A program made the translations under genes and the position numbers. This document shows positions 47,346-62,000 of a stretch of 64,000 nt of DNA, piece by piece; position 1 is the first letter of the stretch; each line of letters begins with the position of its first letter. Source of the DNA: Amaranthus tricolor (taxonomy: Eukaryota > Streptophyta > Magnoliopsida > Caryophyllales > Amaranthaceae); contig NC_080053.1 in assembly GCF_026212465.1 (NCBI RefSeq), positions 15,948,527 through 16,012,526 of the forward strand. The letters are read 5' to 3'. Under the pieces are notes generated by a model. The model made no database searches. It worked only from the letters and a program-made list of their open reading frames with translations, and was not told the DNA's origin.

Positions 47346-47884
47346 TTTGACACTAACATCTATTTTCTCATAGTGCTTTCGACAACCTTCTAATTCCGTT
47401 GATTTCGGCTACTACACTCTCAAATACATGGACGATATCTTAAAATCCGTGAAGGAGGTTGGAGTTGAAAACAAAGATGCCGTAAGTATTTGGTACGTTC
47501 TTAAATTATTTTTATTGGTAAAATCTAATGTTTATTAATCTTTTAATTTTATATTATATTATAGGTTTTATATGACATTCCGAGGGAAACACGCCCTCTG
47601 AGAAGTGGAGAGATGCGCGAATTAAAAGACAAGATTGCCGCGTATCTTGCTAATTTTTGTCCTTGATAAATTATAATTAGTATAGATTTTCTAGGACTTT
47701 AATGTATATTATTGTATATATATGTACGTATATATCATATTATATTATCGAGAATTTTTTATTACAAAGAGATTATTGGTGATTATTTCTGATTATCATT
47801 GGATTATTATTGGATTAATCATTGTTATTACATTCTACATTATTATTGGATTATTATTAGAATAAAACGAAAAATGAAAAAAAA

Positions 47885-48095
47885 AGGCTATTTGCTGCGG
47901 TCACCCCCCAAAACCGCAGCAAATAAGTGCCATTATTTGCTGTGTTTTGGGGGCTGACCGCAGCAAATAATGCCACTTATTTGCTGCGATTTTGGGGGCT
48001 GAGGCAACATTTAAAATAGGCCATTTGCTGCTATCACTATTGCTTTGGGCCAAACCGCAGCAAATAATGGCCAAAAAATCGCAGCAAATGAGGTT
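47885..48095 (+). repeat. Right subterminal repeats of CACTA
   Basis: TTTGCTGCGG and CCGCAGCAAATAA words alternate about six times and form hairpins around a CCCCCCAAAAC/TTTTGGGGGC core. They mirror the left subterminal region. Confidence 0.85.
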
Positions 48096-48111
48096 TTTTC
48101 CACTAGTGCTT

Positions 48112-49542
48112 AAACACCTTTGCTTTTGGAGATTATTTCTTCTCTTGGAGCTTCTTGAAGAATATTTATATTTTGGAGCACTTTCCTTTTTTTTTTGCTA
48201 TTATTATCTATTTTGGCATTAATACCACTTGCTAGCTAAATTGGTAAACACTTTTTAACTTTCTTATTATATGACATTTATCTTTATATTTACTTGAATA
48301 TGTGAAAGATGTGACAATGTGTTAAAATGAATTAATAACATCTTCTAGGTTAATTTAAAGTAAGAATAATATATTTTTCAGTTAAAAGTACAAATACAGT
48401 GTCATTATAAGTTAAGTAAATGCATGTTATAAACTGAATATTGATGGTATTTTATGTATATTAATTTTAGGAATGTTATTCATATGTTTATATTATAAGT
48501 TTTCAAATATTGTGATTATTACCTGAAAACGATATTATATTAAGTCATAAAAGAAAAATATAAAAATATTAAAACTTTTCATTTATATGATATTATCGAT
48601 GGATATATACTTTATAATGTGTATGTTTGCTTTAGTTTTCATGCTTGTTAATTTTATGAATTTTTATTATGTAAGAATGGTGTTTTATGATGTTTTCGTG
48701 AAGTTATTGTTGTGAATAATTTTTTTGTGAGCTTAGTAACTTTAAGAGTGTATTTTATCTGAACTCTACAGTTGCTGAAAGTTAGGAAATCATTTAGGTT
48801 CATCTCCTTAAAGTTATTCCATTAAAATGGTCATTAATGGAATTTTAAGTATTAAAATATGTTTTATTATATTAAAGAAGGTTAAAAATATTCTTAATGG
48901 ATAAAATAGTTAGTAAAACCATATTATTATGTTTCCTACAAGTTTAGACCAGAATATAAACTTTTGGTATTTCTCAATGAAGTTTTACTAATTATTTGGC
49001 TATGTACCGATAAAATGTAAAATGTTAAAGTATGAAATAATCACTAAATAAAGTTAATTCGAGATAACTTTTACTAGACTTTTATATAGACACTAGGTTT
49101 GAAATTTGATCATTGGATATGTTCATATGACCATCTATGAGCTTTATAAATTTTAATATTTTAATAATAAAATGATAAATCTAAAAATAATAAAATATAA
49201 AATAAATACTAAATGGACTATTCTAGACTTGAAAATTTTATGAGAAACACCCATATAAAGTAGGATCATAGAAAGACTCTTGGAAAAATTTTCTTGGGCA
49301 TTTGAAGAAATTAATTATTTTATATTGGTTTAATGCTAAAATGGCTATATTAAATACAAAAAATTAATTATCAGGAATTTTATTGGCTAAATCTACATGA
49401 TATTAACTTTATATAGTTACTGTAATGCCTTGGTATATTTTAATAATTTTATTTTGGACTAAAATAATTATTTTAAGATTAGTTAGAATGCATAGGCTTA
49501 TTTTTCTTGGATTTTTTTGGTCCAAAACTCACTTCATACAGC
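48112..49542. other. Intergenic AT-rich DNA
   Basis: About 1.4 kb with no recognisable gene, LTR or transposase. It is very AT-rich, with short A/T runs only. Confidence 0.6.
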
Positions 49543-49820
49543 TTCTGTGTAACACCCTGGCCTCTCAGATCGTCGATGACTACTCATAGAGACTATGACT
49601 GGCCCCACAGACCAACACAAGTTTTTCCAACGCACTTTAGCTTCACTCGTGCACACCCAGGAAAACTTTCCATAAGGTCACCCATCCTAAGATTGCTCCT
49701 CACCAAGTACGTTTAACTGTGGAGTTCTTAGCAAATGGGCTCCTATGAAAAGAAGATGCACCTTATTGATATGAGTAGTCTATCAATCATTTTAAATCTC
49801 AATTTGGGTATCACATTCTA
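49543..49820 (-). mobile_element. Solo LTR of a Cassandra TRIM retrotransposon
   Basis: 268 bp (49548-49815), TG...CA, bordered by TTCTG (49543-49547) and TTCTA (49816-49820), a 4/5 match. On the minus strand it begins TGTGATACCCAAATTGAG and ends AGGGTGTTACA, the ends typical of Cassandra. It contains a 5S rRNA-like segment, the diagnostic trait of that family. Cassandra elements are non-coding and depend on other elements for movement. No interior or second LTR is present. Confidence 0.88.
49660..49775 (-). other. 5S rRNA-like segment within the Cassandra LTR
   Basis: On the minus strand: AAGAACTCCACAGTTAAACG, then a stretch near the A-box/intermediate element, then GGATGGGTGACC (49676-49687), which is the conserved box C region of plant 5S genes. 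The 5' part is diverged. This is a transposon-borne internal RNA polymerase III promoter and not a functional 5S gene. Confidence 0.8.
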
Positions 49821-51636
49821 GACCTCTAATATATTTTTAGAAAATTTTTATTGATTATTATGGATGTTTAATTAATTCACATAAGTAATCGATGAAAATT
49901 TCTTATTAAATATTATGAAAAATTATCCTTATGTTGAAAGAAACTTATATATCCCTTGAACCTTGTCATAATTTGTGGAACTTTATTTATTGAGAATTTC
50001 TTAATTAGTGAATTAGCAAATATGTTGACTTTTCCTAAACAGAGTATTGACTTGGAATTTGACTAGACTAAAGTTGACTTATAATAATGAAAAATAAATA
50101 ACATGGAGTCTCATTTAAACTTATGTGTACATGGATGAATGACACTAACAGTAAGGAAATATCGAACCACGAACCGATGTGTAATCCGGTGCCCGTGTTT
50201 TCCAGCATGTTCAAATGCGACGTTCGTCAGGAGGGTCCAAGAGAGTCCCAGACTGAAGAAGCTCGAGCATAAAATTGGAGGAGTAATGGCTCCCATCACA
50301 ATTAGAGTTTGAAATATGATCCTCCTCTAGCCAGACCCTTGCATATATTAAAAAGTCATTAGTATGTGTGTTATGCAAATGTGATTTTGAGTCTAAGTAG
50401 ATCTATTAAATGAAACTTATAGTCACCAGATGTAGGTGACTGTAGCAAAGATATTTATTTACATTTATGTGATGAATATGAAAATTGTTGAAAGTATTCG
50501 AGAATTGAAAATCATAAATGAGAACCGTGGAACTTAAAATTGAGCCTTGAAATTTACTTTTGCGTATCTTGTGAATATATTATGATCCTCAAAGTATTAT
50601 ATTGTTGAGGAGTTTATATTCGGTGTTAGCTGCTGATTTCGATGCAAATGGTTGTCATCCATATTATGGATAACAGCATTTTGCAGGAAGGTTTAGCTTC
50701 AGGTTTCGATCCATGCCGTAGCATTTACTATCTATCGAGAAGTTAGATGCTTTTTGTACCTATTAATGACTTGAGGATGATATATCTCTTTTATTTTGAG
50801 CAAATAAACCATCCAAATGAATTCTTACTCTTAAACCCACAAGTGGTCGACTCGACGTCGTGAGTATTAAAACTTTAAATATTACTAAGAAAAACTCTAC
50901 TACTATTGTAATGGAAAATAAGAATATAGTTGTGGATGAGTACTTGACTCTCACCAATAGTTTGGGTATTTATAGGGGAAGATGGAGAAGATGAGAGTAT
51001 AGTTCATAATGGTGTCATTAAATGAAGGAGTTGAAATGATAGGGTTAATGCTATTGAAAGGTTTTCTTATTGTCTCATTAGTTGTTTAGTATTCTCTTCT
51101 AGAGCTTATAGACACTTTGTATTCCACATTATTAGATCTTTAGATGATCAAGATTTATACTGTGATCAAGATTTATATTGGAATTATTATTTTCAAGGAG
51201 AAATTTCAGTTACATTGCTTGAATGGCTTTTTTGTCATTTGATTTGTTGGGATTCATGGGATTTACTTTGTTGTTGGAATCATGGGATTTTTAAGGTATC
51301 CGTTTGTTTAGTACATTATGCTCTTGACTCAAGTATGCTCCTTTATTCTACAACTCTTATTATTTTTCTGCATTTTTTTCCAATGGAATCGATCAAATTT
51401 CTCTTTCATAACATTTTCTTTCATAGGGAGCTAAATTGGTTCGAGTACTGGAAATAATAGATGTGTTCTTTGTTCTGTCATTTGCAGAAAGCTGATTTCT
51501 AAAATAAGGAATCCTTTCATAGTAGAGTACAAGGACTCGTGGCCTCGTGGGTTGAGAAGGCTTGTTGATGTTTCTTTTTGATGGCTTTTAAAAGGTCTTT
51601 CTTAGTAAATTCATCGTTTTGTGGCTGATGAGTTGG

Positions 51637-51640
<4 letters not shown>
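49821..51640. other. Intergenic DNA without recognisable genes
   Basis: 1.8 kb of AT-rich DNA. A less AT-rich segment at 50110-50340 and one at 50760-50980 look like parts of old repeats, but no LTR pair, transposase or conserved protein could be identified. Confidence 0.5.

Positions 51641-51641
<1 letters not shown>

Positions 51642-51715
<74 letters not shown>
51642..51715. repeat. (TA)n microsatellite
   Basis: About 74 bases of AT, then TATGTATG interruptions. Confidence 0.95.
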
Positions 51716-51723
<8 letters not shown>

Positions 51724-51879
51724 ATATATATGTACAATCTATTACCTTACACTAAAATTCGGTTGAAACGCGTTGATCTAACTTATTCTTCATTTCATCG
51801 ATGACTTGATGCATGTCATAGGCAAAAAAAAATCATCCAAATTACTAAGCAATTAATTGTACATACCAAGCTTAATATT

Positions 51880-52990
51880 ACAACAAAAACAATATGCCTT
51901 AAACTTTAAAATTTTTACTTATACAACCTACTACAATTCGCAACCAAATACAACACAATTTCAATATCCACCAACTAGTCAAATTACCAACATCTCAAGT
52001 GAGATTCACATAATTAGCATCAAAAAACGAGAAATTCGTTATACAACCCATAATTTAATCCACATAACAAAAACAATTTAAAAGCACAACCCATGATTTT
52101 ATCCATAACTAAAACAAACTTAAAATTCAAACTTAGATTCACATAACACAAACAAACTTAGATTGTTTACAAAATTTAGAATTACAAACTTAGATCACAT
52201 AACAAAAACAATTCATAAAAGCACAACCCATGATTTAATTCATTACAAAAACAAACTTAGAATTACAAACTAAGATTCACATAATACAAACAAACTTCAA
52301 ATTACAAATTTAGATTCACATAACAAAAACAATCCATAAAAGCACAACCATGATTTAATCCATAATAAAAAAAAAACTTAGATTACAAACTTAGATTCAC
52401 ATAACACAAACTTTGATTGTTTACAAAACTTAGAATTACAAACTTAGATTCATATAACAAAAACAACCCATGATTTAATCCATAACAAAAACAAACTTAG
52501 AATTACAAACTTAGATTCACATAACACAAACAAACTTAGAATTATAAACTAGATTCACATAACAAAAACAATTCATAAAAGTACAACCCGTGATTTAATC
52601 CATAACAAAAACAAACTTAGATTCACATAACACAAACAAACTTAGAATCAACTCAAAAAAAAAAAAAAAAAACAACATAGAATTACAAACTTGGATTCAC
52701 ATAACAAAAACAATCCATAAAAGCACAACCCATGACTTAATCCATAACAAAAACAAACTTAGAATTACACGCTTAGATTCTCATAATACAAACAAACTTA
52801 GATTGTTTACAAATTAGAATTACAAACTTAGATTTGCATAACAAAAACAATTCATCAAGTACAACCCATGATTTAATCCATAACAAAACAACCTTAAAGT
52901 TGCAAACTTAGATTCACATAACACAAACAAACTTAGCTTCATATAACAAAAACAAGCATTTAATCCATAAACATTACACAACCCATTACT
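51880..52990. repeat. Minisatellite array of ~100-140 bp units
   Basis: Words such as AACAAAAACAATTCATAAAAG, CACAACCCATGATTTAATCC and AACTTAGATTCACATAACAC recur at least eight times with variable spacing, so the unit is a composite of shorter modules. It is A-rich on the plus strand and has no coding frame. It lies next to the CACTA terminus at 53708 and may be part of that element. Confidence 0.85.
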
Positions 52991-53289
52991 TACAAAACAA
53001 AATTATACATTAAAAAGGTTGAAGAAATTAAAAAGAGAAATTATACCTTAGATTGTTTACAAAGCACTCCTATTGCATGCTTCTAAGAATAGCTTTACAT
53101 ACCTTCAAATATCAATCTCCAAACATCAATTTGTCAAAACCTAAGTGAGATTTACATAATGTGCATAAAAAACACAAACAACAGTATTGAGATATACCAT
53201 CAAAAAACCTAAGTGAGATTAACATAACTAGCATAATAAACTAAGCCCTAAAATACCATGAATCTTGAAAAACTAAAAGGTGAAAGAAA

Positions 53290-53708
53290 TAAAAAAGAGA
53301 AATTATACCTTAAAAAACCTAGCCGTAACTTGCATGGGTTTTGAAGAAGAAGAACAATAACCATTTTCGTGGGTTTTCAAGAAGTTAAAGGTTGAAGAAG
53401 AAGGTTAAAGAGAAGGTTAAAGAAGAACAAGAAGAGCAAGAAATTTTCATGGGTTGAAGAAGAAGGTTGAAGAAGATGAAGAACAGCAATTTTTGTGGCC
53501 TTTGAAAAAATAGTAGCATTTTCGTAGGTTTTTTGAAGCTACTGTATTAAGGCGGGTTTTTATCCAAAAACATAGGGCATATGCTGCGGTTCTATGAGAA
53601 CCGCAGCATATACCCATTTTTTTGCCTAATTTTTCTATTACTTTTATGCTGCGTTTTTATAAAACCGCCTTATATGTTGCGCAACATATAAGGCTTTTTC
53701 CACTAGTG
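53290..53708 (-). mobile_element. 5' terminus of a second CACTA element
   Basis: The right border is CACTAGTG at 53701-53708, preceded by GGCTTTTTC, which matches the terminal repeat of the element at 32274. Subterminal words ATATGCTGCGG and CCGCAGCATAT (53578-53612) replace the TTTGCTGCGG type. Further in, AAGAAGAAGGTTGAAG-rich DNA resembles the 5' leader of the other CACTA's gene in reverse. No left terminus or transposase was found, so the element is truncated; its extent to the left may include the array at 51880. A 3-bp ATA follows the border. Confidence 0.75.
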
Positions 53709-53882
53709 ATATATGTTTTTATTATCACTAGTATTACTTACTACAATTATCATAGCTATAACTACTACTGCTACTATTATACTATGGAGAAAAATTATAG
53801 TGAAAATTGACCTTAATATTAATGAGTACTACTTTACTTGTTTTTCAATTAAAACTTTAATTTGTTATTATTATTATTATCA

Positions 53883-53932
<50 letters not shown>

Positions 53933-54480
53933 TTACTATATTAGCTTTAGTTTAAATTTTTTTTTTGTTATTTACTTTCATAGCTTTATAAATATGCACA
54001 ACATGGCTTTACCAAAATAATTCAAACCAAATAAGCATTTATTCAAATTAATAGTTTAAATACTAAGCAAAATCTTATAATTAATAATCTAATTTCAAAC
54101 GTTAATTTTGTTAAAAAACTTTTAAGAATCAATTACCAACTACAGCCTTGAAGTTTAGTCATTTTAGAATAAACAACCTCAAAGTTTTTTTTTTATTTTT
54201 ATTTTTTTATTATTATTATTATTTTTTTTTTTTACAAACAACAACCTTTAAATTATCAAACACAACATTTAACAATCACTTCAAACTATCAAATTACCTT
54301 TAACCAAGCTTTTTTTTTTACCTTTGACCGAATTTAAAAAAACCCATTTAATTATAGTTAATATATAACTCAAAATCTTAACTACCTCACATATTACTTA
54401 GTTTAAAAAAAACATAAAAGAAAAACGCAGTTAACTCTCTTAACTTCTTCTACGTCACTGTCAATATCATCTTCATTGCT
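53709..54480. other. AT-rich spacer with (TTA)n
   Basis: Intergenic. Includes a trinucleotide ATT run (about 53867-53933) and, from 54130, ACTACAGCCTTGAAG and AACAACCTTTAAATTATCAAAC words that may belong to the terminal region of the Mutator-like element to the right. Confidence 0.5.
53867..53933. repeat. (TTA)n microsatellite
   Basis: About 22 ATT/TTA triplets with one TCATCA interruption. Confidence 0.9.
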
Positions 54481-54638
54481 TAGTCATCCTCCATTGAAGG
54501 TAATCTCTTCCCCCTTTCCTTTTAATTAGGTTTTCCTTTATTAGGTTTTGCTTTCTTTTGGGTTTTTTGTATTCTTCTCAATCGAAATTTAGGGTTTTTG
54601 TTAAAGCTTGATGATTTTGTCTTTTTTGCTGTAATCAA

Positions 54639-56580
54639 ATGTCTAATTGTGTGAATTTAAGAGTTTTTCATGGTGGTAATTTTATTAACAAAGATAATGA
54701 ATTTAATTACAATAACGGTTCTGTGCATGATGGTATTGAAATTGGTATTGCTAAGTTTCGTGTGAAAAAATGTTACGCAGAGGTGAGAAACACATTAAAT
54801 TTGAGGTCCCCTTTAAGATTTGGTTTAAGGAGAAAGGAATGAAACTAGATAAAGGGAAAAAAAATTAAAAGACAATGATGATGCGTTTAAGGCTTTTAAA
54901 AGCACTGATGAAGAAGGCTTTGTAGATTTGTATATAGTGGGAGGGAATTTTAGGAAGGGGACCACATCACAAAAAGCTATAAGTCATTGACCTCACTTTT
55001 AATAGATACTTCTAGGAGACCACAAAATGTAGATCCAGGTGTTGAAGTACTTAACATACTCAACATTAAACCCATTTTTGTAGACTATGCACAATCACCA
55101 CTTCACAAACCAGGCTTTCAAAGACAAAAACCAAGCTCCAAAAAGCCACCAAAACCACCTGTTCAAAGACAAAAACGTCCTGTAAAGAGAAAGTCTACCA
55201 AAACAACTACACAACCACCTGCACCTGCACCTCCAACAGAAGTCATTCCGCGGAAAAAACAAGCAGCCAGAAGAGGACCTATTAAAAAAAGAACGCACCA
55301 CCTCCTCCACCTCAACCTGCACCCTCACCTCCACCACAATCGGAACCTGTACCACCACCTCCTCCACCTCCACCGAAACCTGAACCTACACCTCCACGTG
55401 CACAACCACCACCTCCACCTCCACTTATACAAGAAACACAACCTGCACAATCTGATCTAGTGGTAAAAAAGAGGGGAACTACAAAAGATAAGGGAAAGAG
55501 CAAGGTTAATTAAAAAAATAGCTGAGCCTAGTGTTAAGAGAGCCTTGTTCATTAATGATGAAGAACTAGCTTATGAAGAGCAGCCTCAATCAGATATTGA
55601 GCTTGATGATGATGATTTTGAGGGAGATGTAGGTGATGATTTGTTTACTAAGGATGTAGGAGAGGCTGTATTAGAAGAGGTAAATAGGAAAATTGGTGGA
55701 AGGGATGGTTCAAATGAAGATGAAAATAGGACAGAAACCGTTGATGGTAATGATTAAAATGATGATGAATATCTATAGTCGAAGGAGTTAGAAGAAGGTG
55801 CATATAAGTACCCTATCTAGAAGTTGACTTTGGAAGGAAAATTTCTTTGAAAGCTGGATTAATTTTTCCAAGTGTGAAGGTTTTAAGACTAGTTGTACAA
55901 AAACATGCGATTGAAAATAAATATGATTTCTATTATCTTCACAACTATACAAAGAGGTTTGATGCTTTTTGTGTAGATCGGTGTGACAAGTATGCCTGGA
56001 ATAGGGTGAGAGGGAAAATGGCTAATTGTACTTATGACAAGTTGAATTGCACTTTTTTTAGTTATATACTAGTGAGTTGAGAGGAAAGGAAAGTATGCAG
56101 ATCAAGACTTGTAGGCTTGAGCATCAGTGTTGGAAGCATCAAACAAGGAAATTTACTTCTAAGTTTTTAGCTGAGAGATACTTGGAAGTATGGAGGAGGT
56201 ATCCTGAGTGGGATTTGGTTAAGGGTTTGCAAAACAAGGTTAAGGAAGATTTTGGGATAATGGTAGGGTACTAGAAATGTTGGTATGCTAGGGCAAAAGA
56301 AAAGGTTATATTGTATGGAGATGGTGCTGATCAATATAAAAGAGTCTATGACTATACAAATGCAGTGAGAAAACAAAATTAAGGAAGCAAAGCATTAGTC
56401 AAGGTTTTACCAGGGATAGAGAGGCTAATATTTTAGAGCATGTTTATATGTCTTAAACCTGTGTTGGATGGTTTTTAAGCTGAATGTAGGCCTATAATAG
56501 GGATGGATGGGTGTCATTTAACAGGAGCATATCCTGGTATATGTTTAACAGTATTAGGAAAGGATGGTAACAACAACATA
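54639..56580 (+). pseudogene. Mutator-like (MULE) transposase, broken and truncated
   Basis: The ATG at 54639 opens a MULE N-terminus (LRVFHGGNF). Stops and shifts follow at about 54840 and 54985. Next come a Pro-rich stretch (54987-55460) and an acidic stretch (55545-55757). A MuDR DNA-binding-like region (SLKAGLIFPSVKVLRLVVQK, FCVDRCDKYAWNRVRGK) lies at 55830-56060, then SMQIKTCRLEHQCWKH and TSKFLAERY at 56090-56190. The beginning of the MULE catalytic domain (IIGMDGCHLTGAYPG, GKDGNNN) ends at 56580, where a Gypsy LTR interrupts it. At least five stops or frameshifts make it non-functional. Inverted termini were not identified. Confidence 0.82.
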
Positions 56581-56581
56581 C

Positions 56582-58964
<2,383 letters not shown>

Positions 58965-59029
58965 GACTACCCCCCTTAAAAAGGTTTTGACCCCAAAACC
59001 TCAACGTACAAACACAAAACACACAACAA

Positions 59030-62000
59030 TCACACACATAAAAAAACGACAAAACAAGCACACAACAAAAGAAATAGATCAAAATAACTCAAAGCGCGCA
59101 AAATCCTACCGCTTCCTACCCCCCTTAAAAAGTTACGTACCCGTAACTTACTAACCTGAGGGAAAAGGTACGGATACTTCTCTCGCATTGAAGCTTCTGT
59201 TTCCCAAGTTGCCTCTTGTGACCGATGATTGGACCATAGAACTTTAACCATTGCAACATCTTTTCGCCGAGTACTGCGAACCTTTCTATCTAAAATCTGA
59301 ACAGGTTGTTCTTCATAGGTGAGGCTTTCATCAAGCTCTAACGGTTCCGGGTCCAAGACATGCGAAGAAGCCGCAACATAACATTTTAACTGAGAGATAT
59401 GAAAAACGTCATGAACTTCACCTAGCGCATTAGGTAACGCTAACCGGTAAGCTAACTTCCCAATCCGCTCCACAATATCATAGGGACCAATGAAACGCGG
59501 GCTTAACTTCCCACGAGCACCAAAACGAACCACACCTTTCATCGGAGACACACGGAGTAGAACTTTGTCGCCTACCTCGTACTCATCAGGCCGACGTCGG
59601 AGATCGGCATACGATTTTTGTCTATCCTGGGCTGCCTTCATTTTATTGCGAATTAAATTTACTTTCTCAGTCATTTGCACAAGCATATCAGGTCCTAGGT
59701 GACAGATTCAGTAAAATCATCCCAACATACAGGACTACGGCACTTACGACCATAAAGTGCTTCAAACGGAGCCATTTGAATCGTTGCCTGATAACTGTTA
59801 TTATAAGAGAATTCTACTAAATCCAAATGTTCATCCCATGAACCTTGCCATTCCATGGCTATTGCTCTCAACATGTCTTCTAGTATCTGATTGACACGTT
59901 CAGTCTGACCATCCGTCTTAGGGTGAAAAGACGTACTATGAAGAAGAGTGGTTCCCAAAGCCTACTGTAATGATTTCCAAAAATGTGACAAGTATCGAGT
60001 ATCACGATCGGAGACAATAGTACGAGGTATTCCGTGATATCGAACAACGTATCTAATATAGGCACGAGCAAGTTGTTCCATATCCCACTTACAGTTCTTC
60101 GGAATAAACCTTGCAGACTTAGTAAGCCTATCCACAATCACCCAAAGAGTATCATTACCAGCCTTAGTTCGTGGCAACCCTAACACGAAATCCATAGATA
60201 TGTCATCCCACTTCCATATCGGGACTTCTCGAGGTTGCAGTAACCCAGCTGGTCTTCGATGTTCACTCTTAACCTTTTGACACGTTAAACACTTGGAAAC
60301 AAAATCTGCAATATTCTTTTTCATACCTGACCACCAAAACATGCATTTTAAATCTTAATACATCTTATCTTCACCAGGATGAACCGAGTATCTAGAATAA
60401 TGGGCTTCGTTCAATAATTTTTCCTTCAAGGAGTCACACCCATCCGGCACACACCACCGTCCTTCAAAACGAAGACTACCGTCCTCATGAATTGCAAAAC
60501 CTTCAGCTCTCCCTTCACTGATCTGTTCCCGAAGTTTAATGAACTTTGGGTCTTCCAGTTGCTTAGCCATAATCTCTTCGAAAAAGGTAGGTTGAATAGA
60601 CAATGCACTCAACTTGGCTTCCAATTCCCCTTCTTGGATTATCTCCAAGTTCATTTTCCCAAACTCCTTACACAACTCCTCAAAGGTTATTAACGCTGAG
60701 ACTGAATGCCTCGATTTTCTACTCAAAGCATCAGCGACTACATTCGCACGGCCTTCGTGATAGGAAATCTCCAAATCATAATCACTGATAAGTTCTAACC
60801 AACGTCGTTGGCGCAAATTCAACTCGGATTGAGTGAATAAAAATTGCAAGCTTTTATGATCCGTAAAGACCTTGCATTTGACACCATAAAGATAATGTCG
60901 CCAGATTTTCAATGCGAAAACCACAGCCGCTAACTCCAAGTCATGTGTTGGATAATTCACCTCATGAGTCCTTAGTTGACGCGAAGCATACGCCACCACT
61001 TTCCTATCTTGCATTAAAACACAACCTAATCCATGTTTGGAAGCGTCACTGTAGACAGAGTACTCCAAAGATGGATCAGGTAAGGTCAACACAGGGGCTG
61101 TAGTTAACTTCTCCTTCAACAACTGAAATGCCCTCTCGCACTCTTCAGTCCATTCGAACTTCTTTTCCTTCTTCATCAATGCTGTCAGTGAACGAGCGAT
61201 GCGAGAAAAGTCCTTCACAAAACGACGATAGTATCCTGCTAATCCCAAGAAACTCCGGATATCGATAACATTCCGAGGTGTAGACCAATCCCGAACAGCT
61301 GCTACTTTTGCTGGATCAACGGAAATCCCTTCCTTAGAAAACAATGTGACCCAGAAAAGCCATTTGTTCTAACCAAAATTCACACTTCAAAAACTTAGCA
61401 TACAATTGATTCTCTCGCAGAATCTGCAAGACTATCCTTAAATGCTCTTGATGTTCTTCTTGGCTCTTGGAATATACCAAAATATCATCAATGAACACCA
61501 CCACACACTTATCGAGGTACGCGTTAAAAACCCGATTCATCAACCCCATAAATGCTGCAGGTGCGTTGGTCAACCCAAAAGGCATCACGGTAAATTCGAA
61601 GTGTCCGTATCTGGTTCTAAAAGCTGATTTACTAATATCCTCCTCCTTGATACGTAACTGATGATACCCGGACCGCAGATCAATCTTGGAAAAGACTCCT
61701 GCCCCTTGCAACTGATCAAAAAGATCATCGATCCGTGGTAATGGGTAGTTATTCTTAACAGTGAGCTTATTAAGTTCTCTGTAATCAATACAGAGACGCA
61801 TCATTCCGTCCTTTTTCCTTACAAACAACACTGGGGCTCCCCAAGGCGACACACTGGGTCTTATATAACCCTTCTCTAGCAACTCCTCCAATTGGACTTT
61901 CAATTCTTCCATCTCCTTTGGGGCCATTCGGTAAGGAGCTTTTGAAATTGGCCCTGTCCCAGGGATTAAATCAATCGAGAAGTCCACGTCCCTTCTTGGC

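Noticed and set aside
49660..49775. Functional 5S rRNA gene
   Set aside because: The 5' part is diverged, the copy is single, and the flanks are Cassandra LTR with a target duplication.
55312..55503. Glycine-rich minus-strand protein
   Set aside because: It is the antisense of the proline-rich part of the MULE pseudogene.
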